Source of the DNA: Spinacia oleracea
Lineage: Eukaryota > Streptophyta > Magnoliopsida > Caryophyllales > Amaranthaceae
DNA length: 64,000 nt
Direction of reading: 5' to 3'
NCBI RefSeq assembly: GCF_020520425.1
Contig: NC_079487.1
Coordinates: 132,206,385 to 132,270,384, forward strand
The position numbers were made by a program, and so were the translations under genes. The notes under the pieces were generated by a model. The model was not told the DNA's origin and did not search any database. It saw nothing but the letters and a program-made list of their open reading frames with translations. Positions 39,033 to 49,115 of this stretch are shown here, one piece after another (within the stretch, counting starts at the first letter, position 1; the number at the start of each line of letters is the position of its first letter).

Positions 39033-39844
39033 TAATTCCTTCTTTGGAGATAATTTTTTAAAAAGTGAATAACCATCAACATCAATTACAACAAATATCA
39101 AACAATTTTACTAGAGTTAAGCTCTAGAAACATATTTGCATCAATATATAAATGTTATGTATTTGCATTTCTTTTTAGACTAATTGTAAATAGCATAACC
39201 ATAATGTACTTTATGAACACATATTAATCTATCTTAATAGACTATCTTAATAAGTTTGACAAGATGACAGGTACACGATCATTCAATAACCAAGTTGGCT
39301 AAGACAACATAATAATCTAAGCCGATACTATTTGAGGAAGAGAGTAATTAATTCTCGCTGCTCTCCCTTCCTCTATCCCTTTCTTTTTTCTAGGGTTTAT
39401 TTTTTTGGCTGTGGTAGATCAGAAATAGTCTTTTTTTTTCTTTTCGAAAATAGATTATTTTCAACCCTTTCTCTTCATTTAATATAATTCTACTATTGTC
39501 TCTTCAATTTAATACATTTTCACCGTATGGACGAAGTTCATCCTTGTTCGTTAGTCTTCCTATAGTGGAGTTAGCTTTAATATGTTTGATTTGTCGTTCA
39601 CTCGTAGTAGATTTATGTAGAATTGTTTCGTTGGTAAAGTTTTATGCGAGATCGCAACAAATATCAATTTTTCGAGTACATACAAATAAATCAAGTGGAA
39701 ATCTTCATCGTGGAGCGATTTCCTTCAATATTGTTTGATAATTCGTAAATTCTCAAAATACGCTACTTTTTCACTTATTTCCCACTCTACCGTCCACGTC
39801 AGTAAGAAAGCCGCTCTAATTTTTTTTATAAAATCTACAATCAC

Positions 39845-40175
39845 AAATTCTTATTTACAATGGGTGTACGATAAATATTGTACATCGAAGTTAAAGTTAA
39901 CGTAAAATGCATAAAAGTTACCCTTATATACGTAAAAGTTATCTATTTTTTACTAATAAAATTTTTCATTTTAATTAAAAGTATTTCTTCAAAATCACTA
40001 ATAATGTATAAAATTTATCATTTAGCCCTTTTAAATGATTATCTATCAACTTATTTTTTAATAGGTTAAAAGTTAGAGAAAATTGGGTAAAAGTTATAGA
40101 AAACTGGGTAAAAGTTATGTTGGTGTACAATAAATTTATTGTACAACTTGTGCATACAAGACCTTTTGATCTACA
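39845..40175. mobile_element. Dispersed non-coding element, copy 1
   Basis: The same element, about 330 bp and roughly 80 percent alike by eye, lies at 63383-63713. It starts AATTCTTATTTACAA and ends near CAAGACCTTTTGAT. Near both ends there are GTGTAC...ATAAAT...TTGTACA palindromic words in inverted orientation, and the interior holds repeated AAAAGTTA words. Non-autonomous; class unknown. Confidence 0.65.
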
Positions 40176-40177
40176 AT

Positions 40178-40331
40178 AAACCGCTATCTGAAATAGCGGT
40201 TTAAAGAGGTAAACGCTATCTGAAATAGCGGCTTATAAAACCACGCGGTTTTATAAAGTTTTGTTTTAAAAGAAAAGCGGTTTATGCCATTGAACCGCCA
40301 TCTGAGATAGCGGTTTGCTTTAAAACAAAAC
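40178..40331. repeat. Cluster of short hairpins (CCGCTAT/ATAGCGG)
   Basis: 40178-40202 is a perfect 10-bp stem with a CTGAA loop; 40214-40230 is a 6-bp stem with the same loop; 40235-40254 is an 8-bp stem (ATAAAACC/GGTTTTAT); 40293-40315 is a 9-bp stem with one mismatch. An outer 13-bp perfect inverted repeat pairs 40258-40270 with 40319-40331. Four hairpins in 155 bases is far more structure than the surroundings show. Confidence 0.8.
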
Positions 40332-41175
40332 CGCCATCTGGTTCAACGCTGAACCGGAAAAAAAAGAAAAAACTTTTCTTTCTCCCTTGCTAACGTGGAC
40401 GGTATGGTGGGAATTAAGTTAGAAAGTAACGTATTTTGGGAATTATTGGATCTTTATGCAATATTGAAGGAAATCGCTCTTCATCGTGGATACAACAAAT
40501 CTTTAGACTCTCTATCTGACATATTATGTATAGGAGTTAGACGGTCTACAGTGCAAGATTTATTCAACGATCGTAGTTTTGGCTCTATATTACGGAGTAA
40601 GGGAGTAATAAATTAATTGTCAGATCTTTTTTTTGATAAACAATTAATTGTCAGATCTCATCTACAATGATCGTGGTTTTGCCGGATTAGAATTTTGTTT
40701 GATCCAAATTATTTTGTATTTGTTAGTTTTGATTTCTATTGTAGATGTCGTATGACTATTTTATCAATGAACTAATTTTTACCTTAAAATAAATTAATAA
40801 ATTAATTCCCCTTTCAAAAAACAAAAAAATTGCTGCTGCGTGGGCAGCACGCAGAGGCCGTACTAGCCGTAAATTGATCTAAAAGCTCTATTGGATTTAA
40901 AATTCGTGTACGCAGCTTGCTCCAAAATCAGGTTTCCCATGAAAAAACTCCCATCATCTTTTGGAGGCAACTTAAATCAGTTTTAATTTGCAATGACGCG
41001 TTTGATCCGAACAAGGAAGTTTCTTGGAAAGATATGTGAAATGAGCTCCTACTTATATTTCGTCATCACAATCATGGCAATAAGAGCATCTCATTATCAA
41101 CTGATTTTTTGGATTTCTGACAAACAATTCATTCCTTCTGTTATCCGAATTCAACTCATTAATCATCCAAAAAAG

Positions 41176-41484
41176 GTAATAAATTCCATTATTATTACTA
41201 TTAATTGTTTGATTTTATTCTTGATCATTTATCGTTTGCTCTGCTAATTTTGTATTCATAATGTCCGAATGTTTAGTAGTTGTCTGATTCCTGACATTAT
41301 TTGATATTCGGCTCATTTGATTTGTATAGTTAGTGTAGTGAATCTAGTGATGAACTGATACCTTGTTTTGATTTTGGGGTGATTGATTTTGTTGGAAATT
41401 GAGATTAGGGTTTTGATTTTATTGGAATTGAAATTAGGGTTTTGATTTTATGTGATTCGATCTTGATTGGTTGAATTCTTTCAG
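41176..41484 (+). other. Possible 5' UTR intron of the first NLR gene
   Basis: A donor-like AAAAAAGGTAATAAATT near 41175 and an acceptor-like TTCTTTCAGG at 41478-41484 frame a T-rich stretch just upstream of the start codon at 41499. The stretch contains a two-copy repeat with TTAGGGTTTTGATTTTA. RNA evidence would be needed. Confidence 0.4.
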
Positions 41485-41498
41485 GTAAATTATCACAT

Positions 41499-42677
41499 AT
41501 GGAAACCGCAGCAATATTTGTGGGGATTTTTGGTATATTAACCTATTTATGTGAGGTAGCCAGTATTGATGAGAGGAAACAATTTCTTGAGGGTGAAACT
41601 GAGTACTTTAGTGCTAGGATGCAGGACATTAAGAGGGAAATGTCTTCCACTCGGGTTCAACTAGGAAAAAAGCGAAAGCGAGATGAGTGCCACTGGTTGG
41701 CTGAGGGTGAAAGGCTTGTGCAGGAAGCACAATGCTTGATAAGGCCAGTTGGAGGGTGGAGGGGTTTCCTCATGGCTGCAAAGATGAGATGGGGTATTTA
41801 CAAATTGGCTTATGGTTTGAAAGTCCATGATAAAAAGGGTGATATTCTCCTTAGACAGGCTTTGTCTGATGCAAGAGGCCTGTGTCGTGGACATCATATA
41901 CCGGTGAAACAATTAGTTGGCCGACTTACTTATAAGACTTTGGACCGACTTAAGCTTCTGTTAGAAGGTGACGAGATTGGAAGGGTTGTTATTCATGGGA
42001 TAGAAGGGATAGGGAAAACTTTTTTGATGAAGCATCTGCACAACTATGCGCTTAATTTCTTTGATTATGTAGTGTGGGTCACTTCCCCTAGTGAGTTCAC
42101 CGTCAAGTGTGTGCAAGACGTTGTTGCTGCTGCGGTGAACTGTGAGTTTTCTAGTGATGATGACTTGTTTGTAAGGGCTAAAAAACTGTCAGATATACTT
42201 GCCAGTCTTGGTACTTTTGCCCTTTTCTTAGATGGTGTACCAAAAGCTAATTTTACTCTGGAACAAGTAGGAATACCAGTTCCTGCTAAAGGGAGCAAAT
42301 GCAAGCTGGTATTTACTACTAGCTCTTCCTTAGAGTGTAGACTGCTGGATTGTTTTGAAACAGTTGAGATTGAGCACCTTCCAAAAGAAGATGCATACGA
42401 GTTGTTCAGACGTGAGGGTAATTTCGGGGAAGGATCTATTTCTTGCTTTGATGGTATTCCGAGTTCACTTGTTGATTTGTGTTTTGGAGTGCCACGTATG
42501 ATTGAAAACATAGCTACTCGCATGTGTAGTATAGATGACCCCCATGAATGGAGATATGCCTTGTTTGAATTAGGAAGTCTTGTGATGAAGAAGAAGCTTC
42601 CCCTGTTCCACTTAGGAAAGAGTGAGACAACTCCATCTACTCGCAAGGTTAGGTTGACTAGGAATTCAATGAAGTAG
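41499..42677 (+). CDS. CC-NB-ARC protein lacking LRRs (truncated RPS2/RPS5-like NLR, 392 aa)
   Basis: Single open frame. Residues 1 to about 150 are a helical, coiled-coil-like N-terminus of the CNL kind with a hydrophobic start (IFVGIFGILTYL). A basic patch, GKKRKRDE, lies at 56-63. The P-loop GIEGIGKT is at 167-174 and RNBS-A-like VVWVTSPSEFTV at 191-202. The kinase-2 motif is degenerate, ALFLDGV at 241-247 instead of LDDVW, losing the second Asp. RNBS-B is CKLVFTT (268-274) and RNBS-C VEIEHLPKEDAYELF (289-303). The GLPL site reads CFGVPRMI (328-335). The frame stops before RNBS-D, MHD and any LRR. Nucleotide binding may be kept but ATP turnover is doubtful. NLRs are intracellular immune receptors. 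This could be a truncated adaptor-type NLR or a decaying gene. Confidence 0.85.
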   Translation: METAAIFVGIFGILTYLCEVASIDERKQFLEGETEYFSARMQDIKREMSSTRVQLGKKRKRDECHWLAEGERLVQEAQCLIRPVGGWRGFLMAAKMRWGIYKLAYGLKVHDKKGDILLRQALSDARGLCRGHHIPVKQLVGRLTYKTLDRLKLLLEGDEIGRVVIHGIEGIGKTFLMKHLHNYALNFFDYVVWVTSPSEFTVKCVQDVVAAAVNCEFSSDDDLFVRAKKLSDILASLGTFALFLDGVPKANFTLEQVGIPVPAKGSKCKLVFTTSSSLECRLLDCFETVEIEHLPKEDAYELFRREGNFGEGSISCFDGIPSSLVDLCFGVPRMIENIATRMCSIDDPHEWRYALFELGSLVMKKKLPLFHLGKSETTPSTRKVRLTRNSMK

Positions 42678-42705
42678 TGCTTATAGGGAAGAGGTATGTT
42701 TTGTT

Positions 42706-42870
42706 ATGTCAGATGAGTGGAGCATGGAGTCACTTGAATCACTTGCGGGGGTTGTCAGTTGTCCACTTGTCCCTACAGCTGAGATTTTCTGTTCCCTAAA
42801 CCACTGGGGCTCAATGTCAAGAAAACGCCTTGATGGTTCTTTAAGTCCTTATCGGTGTCCAGTGATGTTG
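42706..42870 (+). pseudogene. Possible remnant of the missing 3' part of the NLR at 41499
   Basis: A 54-codon open frame (MSDEWSMESLESLAGVV...) begins 29 bases after the stop of the truncated NLR, in another frame. Its position and the words around it are where an NLR would read from the NB-ARC into the first LRRs, but the match is weak and it may be chance. Confidence 0.25.
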
Positions 42871-45103
42871 TAAGTAAATAATTCATATTAGACTGATTGA
42901 AAAGTTTAACTTGTGATAGGGAAGGAATGCACTATGAAGTTTAGTGATTATGAGGTAATTTTCTAGTTTTGTAACAGTTGAATGGGGGATTTTACAATGA
43001 CGAGGTATCAGAATTTACTTACACTTTCCTGCTTCAGCTCAAGTTATTTCTTTGGTCAGGGGGAAACTAAATATATTATGCTTTCATCTAAGTCTTTAGT
43101 TTTTGTTACTCACGAGGAGTATAATCAGATCCTTAGGCTGCAGCAAGGGGAATGTGAAATGCAGTAATAGCACAACTTTACCCTAATTAGTCGAGACCGA
43201 TAGACATACTGTTTTAATTGTAGCAATGTTATGTGTAAGATGGATCAAGGAACAATAGAAGAGAGCGCGTGGGGATAACTGATTTACTCGTAATAGTTTA
43301 ATAAAATATGAAGATTTCTAACAATTTAGCCATTTTGTTTTAAAGGGGAGGAGGGAGTGGAGGGAATCGGGATACACTGCCAATAACTTTAGGTTTAAAT
43401 TTAAAAATAGGCCGAGACCCTCTACCTGGGATCTTCTGCATGAATCCTTTAGCGTCAAATTTCTAATTTTTTCAATGAGCTCACACTATTCTTTATCCAT
43501 TCCTTGTTTGAAAGCACTTAGAATCCAACATGATTCAGATTGAAATTTCAAACTGCTGAGTACAGGTGATCTAATATTTGTATCTTCTTATCATTTTGTT
43601 TCCTTTTCATATAGTTCCTTCCCCCTGTTTCCTTTTACATATCATTCTAGATTGCATACAATGTCGATTCTTCCAAAATTATTTTTCAGACAAATCTACT
43701 GTGTAATTGGCCAAGGGTAGTTCAAATCTAATAATTGTTTTCTGAAAATTGTTATATATTGTCTACTTCCCTGCTGCATAACTGATTGATTTGTTACCAA
43801 CAGGAAACACATCACTTTTTGAGTTTTTGTTCATCGCTTCCGTGCTCTGCAACTGCAGTACTTTTCAGTTTTCCACTGCTAATACTAGGAGAACAAATGT
43901 GCAAAAAGTACTTGTAAATTAGTTTTTCAGACATGGTTCATTTTCATTTCATGTATCATGTATCATGTATCATGTTGTAAGATCTATGGGAGTATGAACG
44001 TTCCTTATAAATATAAAGCAAGTGACAGCTTCTAGTTCCGTAGACTTATATTGGCCGTTAATTTGCTGTCAAAATACATATCCCCTAATGCAAAGGACAA
44101 ATTAAGGCATGATACATGATTGAAAGGACAACTATGAACTTAGAGGAAATCCATTTTCAGTTATTTTTGCGGTCAAAATATTGTTTTGGTTGCAACCAAA
44201 AACATAGAAGGCCATTGTACTCTGTAGCCAATCAGTGTTACTATATCAAGCCTGCAGCTGCCGGGTTTTTTTAACAAGTTTTCTCGCCTTACCACAGCAG
44301 GCAACCACAATTCTCAATAATTAAAAGTGGTTCTGATAGAGAAAGCCAACAGCTACATGAACCTTACAAACATTTTGTGAACATGTTCATCTTGGAGTAA
44401 TGCTTTATTGAGCCAAAAAACTGCACCTTTTAATACTTTAGTCTGTCCAATTTAGCTGTCACATTTTCTGGCTTAATGGTGCTTCTTAGAGAATCTATCA
44501 GGCATCAATTTTTCTGATCAATGTTGTTTTACTTGACTGTAGTTAGGAAGTTCCCTAAATTCCAAAAGCTGTACAAAGGCCCCTGAAGTTGAAGTATCAT
44601 GAAATGAACCCGGTCGGCATTCTCTCGGATTAGCATTTTAATGTTTGTCTCTGATATGAAGGTACTAATCCCTCCTTAATTTTCTGATTCTTTTTCTAAG
44701 TACTTAATTTTTGTTAACTATAAATTAACTTGTCATCCTAGGTCAACTGTTTCCCTTTCCTTTTTGCTTGAAAGACGGTTTCTTGGATCAATCTTCTTTT
44801 CAGATATTTGTATAAAATTGTTGTTGGGGTGCAATTGGAATAAATCCAGAAAGAAAGAATTTTAAGCTACTAGTCAAAGTTTTAAATACATGAATGCATG
44901 CCATATAATCTTCTTGTGTAGAACGTACATCCCGAAAACTTTGGTGCTTTTTAAAATGTCTTTTGCCGGAAGGTACTCATAAAAAGAAGAAAAAAAATGC
45001 TCGTAAAATAAACTGATGGCAATAATACATCTAGTTTTTGTCAATAAAAATACAATTACAGTAGTCCAATGAAGAGTCCAAATATTCTTACTTCATAACC
45101 ACA
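42871..45103. other. 2.2-kb intergenic region, no gene recognised
   Basis: AT-rich non-coding DNA. There is a small CATGTATCATGTATCATG tandem repeat at about 43950-43975. Short open frames such as 42982-43167 show no family features. Confidence 0.5.
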
Positions 45104-45389
45104 TACTCCCTCCGTATTTATTTAAGAGATACACTTGGGCGGACACGGGTATTAAGAAAAAGAATTGAATGAAATAAAGAATAAAACAAGTGGGGTTGAG
45201 TAGATATTTTAATAAGAAAAAAATGTGGGGACCATGTCATTTTAGGGAGTGGAGGGTGGGGGTGGGGTGTAGATATATTATTTAATTAGATGGTGGGGTT
45301 GATAAGTTACTAAAAATGGCAAGTGTATCTCTTAAATAAATACGGCCGGAAAAGGCAAGTGTATCCCTTAAATAAATGCAGATGGAGTA
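45104..45389. mobile_element. Stowaway-like MITE (286 bp)
   Basis: The left end TACTCCCTCCGTATTTATTT and the reversed right end TACTCCATCTGCATTTATTT both continue AAG-GATACACTT, giving TIRs of about 33 bases with four mismatches. A second internal copy of the right terminus (AAGTGTATCTCTTAAATAAA) lies at about 45320-45345, so the end looks duplicated. It lies just downstream of the NLR pseudogene. Confidence 0.85.
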
Positions 45390-45463
45390 CCAAAGAGGAC
45401 CGTAAGTTTGAGCTGGGTTGACGTAAAAAATTGATTATAGTGTGCTCATGGTCACAAATCCCT

Positions 45464-46977
45464 CTAGCAATTAACCTTCTTGGCCATTTTCCAAATCCAC
45501 TTGTTCATGGTCACTATTTGTTGATCTGGTGCAACTTGAAGCAAGCACATTCTTTCAAGCTGGTTCAATATAACATGACCCTTGTCATCTGCAAACTCGC
45601 ATTGTCGGTCGAAGCCAACTAGCCCGCGTTCCTTCCAATTCTGAATTATTTCTGTTTTGTAAACCTGACGGTCATCAGCCAACAAACTTGCAGCTGCCAG
45701 GAAGCAAAGCTGGACTATACTGTCTTCCAAGCACATGAACCCAAATTTGAGCTGCTCCAGTATCTTAGCCTCATCATCGTGGATGCCTGCAATGTCACCC
45801 TTCAGCTCATTCAGACGGTTTCTCCATTCACGAAGGTCCTTTATCCCGGCCATTGATCGGGCTACGAAGATGATAGCCAGTGGCATTTTTGCACACTGAT
45901 TCGCCACTTGGACTGCTATTTGCTGGATCTTCTGCTTTTGCTTCAAGTGCACCCGGGAAGGATCATCATCGTGTCTAACTTCATGTAAGAACAGTTCCTG
46001 GGCTTCTTTCTCGCCCAGCAGGTCCATCTTGAGGGTGAGGTCGCACCGCATCCTGTTGCATATGTCTTTGGACTGTGTACTAAACACCAGGATGCAGTTG
46101 ACATTACAAGGTGCATTAAGTTCAGATTCATATTCAGTAGTGCTACTACTACTACCATCACTAACCAGAGATGATATTCCCAGCAGTTCATAAGCTTAAA
46201 AAGCCTCTCTCACATTGTCCAGGAAGAGAACGGTACGGCCTTCGCCTATTTCTTGGAGTCTCGCCATTAATCTTCCTGCCCTTGTCTCCTCATTGTGATA
46301 ATTGTTATCTAAATCAATCCACATCCCATCAGCCACACGCTTCTGCAACGCCTTATTATAGTTGGTATGATCAGGCTGCCTTATTTCAGGTGCTGTGGCC
46401 CAAAACACCGCTTTGAAGCCCTCCTTATCATCATATATTTCATTGTAGAGGTACTTCATGAAATTAGTCTTCCCAGATCCCACCGAGCCATAGATACCGA
46501 TGCATTGAGCATCACCGGTTTTCATGGCTTGAAGAGTAGCCCACGGGTGTTATCACCCACATACTGATCCCCCACTAGTAACTTCTCCCCACGTGTTCTA
46601 ACCTCGTTGTTTGTCAAACCTTCCTCCACCAACTCTCTTCCTTTTCTAAATAGCTCCTCTCCTTCTCTCCGGTGGCGTTCAATATGTGGCACCCACCACA
46701 TACGTTCCACCTTCCACTGCCCCTCTTGGCTTCTCCCCAACACCCTCTCTGCTGACTCCTTGTGCCGTTTTACTTGCTTGAAATAGGCATTTATCACTTT
46801 CTTGCGCTTCTTGCCTTGTTTCTCCGCCTCTTCCTTTGTTGCTTGTTTATCCATGTCATCCACTTTGCTCTTTAGTTCCTCTAAGTTGTTCTTCAACTCA
46901 CAGTGTCTCGCATCCACCTCCACAAACCATTTCCCAAATTCGTATATCTTTCGCACTAACCCCAAGATTCTTGCCAT
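45464..46977 (-). pseudogene. CC-NB-ARC (NLR) pseudogene, one frameshift and one in-frame stop
   Basis: Reading leftwards from an ATG at 46977 (MARILGLVRKIYEFGKWF) there is a coiled-coil-like N-terminus with a basic patch GKKRKK. The frame stops at 46522 just before the P-loop; the NB domain continues in another frame from 46525 (CIGIYGSVGSGKTNF). The stop and next ATG overlap by a few bases, consistent with a one-base deletion. Kinase-2 VLFLDNV is followed by a TAA at about 46196-46198. The same frame then continues without interruption (ELLGISSLVSDG) through RNBS-B-like ILVFSTQSKDI, RNBS-C EKEAQELF, GLPL-like CAKMPLAIIFVARSMAG, RNBS-D-like CFLAAASLL and an MHD-position MNKWIWKMAKK. It ends there with no LRR. 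Two independent lesions argue for a pseudogene. Sequencing error cannot be excluded for either. Confidence 0.8.
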
Positions 46978-47954
46978 GTTTGTTTTATGTCCTGGTGGTA
47001 CACAGGTCTTTGTAGGGATCAATATACACACACGGAGCTGTCCGCCCAAATATGAAGAATCCTACATGCCAATTACCCCGCTGTCATAGATGAGCCTGAA
47101 ACAATAGAGAAATCATTTTATTGCTTTTTGTACATGAGCCTGAGTCGCGTGACATAAAGTGTATTTGGTACTTCAATATATGATAAACCTTGATTATTAT
47201 TTGAGTTTCAGTTCTCATACTTTGCCACTAACATGACCATGACATGGTTGCTCCTATCTGAACTTGACATGAGCAGACCAGCCTGGTAACTGAAAAGTCT
47301 GAAGTTTCTAAAACTAGATTATCATGTTTAGTTGGTTACCTGTAATTCCTAAGAGAAATAACTGTGCTCAAATCCTAGTCCTGCTCAAGCTAGGCACAAC
47401 CTGTGTGGTATGATCCAGTTTTTGCTATGTTTGTGCAGAATATTTGGGCCGAAATCCAGGTTTCTTAAAGGCCCGAAAATACATTGTAAAGGTTTGTTTG
47501 GTTGGTGTTGGTGTATGAGGAGCCACAAAGGATAGTGAAGACGTGAAGTAGACGAGCTTTGATCGAAGGTTTTGGATGAAACAATGAAAAAACTTGATAA
47601 GTTGAAGAAAAGGAACAGATATGTAGCTGATGATAAGCAGAAACTCTCAAAGTGTTATCCTGATATTTGGGCTTTTATGATTGGTAAACACAGAAAAGGT
47701 TAATATAAGGAGCATTGATTTCGGTTTTACTGTTATATATTGCTTAGTTGTTGGTAACGAAGAAGCTAAGAATGTAGCTAGCAACTTCAGGCGAAACCAA
47801 GAGACCCTGAAGTCAACTGGAAATGATAAAGTGGTCTATGGATCTTAAAGTGGAAGGAGGATATGAGTTTCATTTTGGACAAGACTTTGTCAAGTCTTTT
47901 CTTAATATTTTTTGGTAATCTACTTGATAGTAGTTTTGTAGTCTTGGCAAATGA
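46978..47954. other. Upstream flank of the NLR pseudogene, no gene recognised
   Basis: The first 70 bases upstream stay open in the same frame as the pseudogene but have no ATG, so they are probably leader. The rest is non-coding. Confidence 0.45.
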
Positions 47955-48158
47955 TTTTTATTTTTATTGGCAAGAAGGACCCTGTTGAACCAACGTGTAC
48001 CTATCACTGGGGTCAGCCAACCCCAACAAAATCTTGACAACAGGGGGTGGTAAATGACTCTCTACTCTCAAACACAAGCAGATGGTGAGGCTCGAACTTG
48101 TGTCCTTCAAGTCATTAGGGGAATTCGCCACCATTTCCACCTAGTAATCTTGGTTTGG
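47955..48158 (-). mobile_element. tRNA-derived SINE, minus strand
   Basis: Read on the minus strand, a Pol III A-box-like TGGAAATGGTGGCGAA near 48120-48140 is followed about 35 bases later by a B-box-like AGTTCGAGCCTCACC (48085-48100). About 100 bases of body follow, ending in an A-rich AATAAAAATAAAAAT tail at about 47955-47970. The order head, body, A-rich tail is that of a plant SINE. Imperfect TCTTGG words on both sides may be a decayed target duplication. Confidence 0.55.
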
Positions 48159-48395
48159 TAGATAAATTGATGTGTATGTGTTATTAGAATATTAGGTGAT
48201 CGTACATGGGTATAACTATATAATATAATATTTGTATAATTGTATAACCCCCGTATAATTGTACATGGGTATCCTTTTATATTTCTTTACTTGATGGAAG
48301 AGTATTGTCCATGCTAAGGTATTGAATTTAAGGATTCCATCTTATGTGGATTTTGAATACTAGTCTTACTTTGGAAGAATGAGAACTCTTATTAG

Positions 48396-48404
48396 ATTAA
48401 TTTA
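48396..48404. repeat. 9-bp target site duplication, left
   Basis: ATTAATTTA, identical to 48961-48969 and flanking the foldback element between them. Confidence 0.85.
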
Positions 48405-48960
48405 GGTAAATTTGCCAAAAATGATCTTTTATAACTCAAATTTTGCGAGAAAGGACCTTATATAATTTTTTTTGTGAAAATACACCTTAAAGTAATTTTT
48501 TTTGCGAGAAAGGACCTAAGGGAAGTTTCCGGCATTGACTGAGATTTTCCGGCCATTGACTTGCACGTGAGCAGCACGTGTGGCTTACGTTGGCTAAAGA
48601 CATTGATTTTTCCGAGTCTTGAATTTTCAAACTTGATTTTATTTCGATTTTTTTTCAACTTTAGGTTTTAAAGCTTAGAATTTTGGAGGAAAATTGGGTG
48701 TGATTAGCAAAATAAAGTCACACGTACTTCTCACGTGCGCAAGTCAATGGCCGAAAAAGCTCAGTCAATGCCGAAAATTTACTTTTGGTTGTCTTTCGCA
48801 AAAAAAATTACATTAAGGTGTGATTTCACAAAAAAAAAAATTATATAAGGTCCTTTCTCGCAAAAAAATTTACATTAAGGTGTGATTTCACAAAAAAAAT
48901 TATATAAGGTCATTTCTCGCAAAATTTGGGTTATAAAAGGTCATTTTTAACAAATTTGCC
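48405..48960. mobile_element. Foldback Mutator-like (MULE-MITE) element, 556 bp, 9-bp TSD
   Basis: Long inverted termini, about 200 bases per arm, start GGTAAATTTGCC on the left and GGCAAATTTG on the right. They share TTTTATAAC, AATTTTGCGAGAAA, GACCTTATATAA, CATTGACTGAG and CAATGGCCG in opposite orientation. The arms are separated by about 90-130 bases. A perfect 9-base direct repeat flanks it, the size made by Mutator-superfamily transposases. No transposase is encoded. In the right arm the unit with TTTCTCGCAAAA and the A-rich run is itself duplicated. A partial relative is at 35846-36010. Confidence 0.85.
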
Positions 48961-49110
48961 ATTAATTTATCAAGTCTAACACAATTTAGATTGTGTATAT
49001 GGGATTATTCTTGCGTGGACCTTGTCCGCAATAACCTTAATGTGGACCCAAAATGAATAGTTTTCTGTAGCACATTTTTTACACTTATAGTGACCTTTAT
49101 TGTTCATATA

Positions 49111-49115
49111 GTAAC
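49111..49115. repeat. 5-bp target site duplication, left (GTAAC)
   Basis: GTAAC immediately precedes the TG that opens the 49116-51307 element and recurs at 51308-51312 immediately after its closing CA. Confidence 0.7.

Larger units (their letters stand above)
39690..40500. repeat. Composite inverted repeat (arms about 110 bp) with nested insertion
   Basis: The left arm (about 39695-39800, read in reverse) and the right arm (about 40390-40500) share GACGTGGACGGTA/AACGTGGACGGTA, GTGGGAA, GTA-CGTATTTTG and CAATATTGAAGGAAATCGCT. Between the arms lie a dispersed element (39845-40175) and a cluster of hairpins (40178-40331). The structure looks like a foldback element that took a later insertion. 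Two short reading frames inside it have no recognisable products. Confidence 0.6.

Noticed and set aside
40395-40616. 73-codon frame starting MDGMVGIKLES
   Set aside because: It lies mostly in the right arm of the foldback repeat and has no recognisable family feature.
42065-42646. 193-codon minus-strand open frame
   Set aside because: It is antisense to the first NLR, which has clear NB-ARC motifs on the plus strand.
45431-45622. Plus-strand open frame over the NLR pseudogene end
   Set aside because: It is the antisense shadow of the NB-ARC coding sequence.
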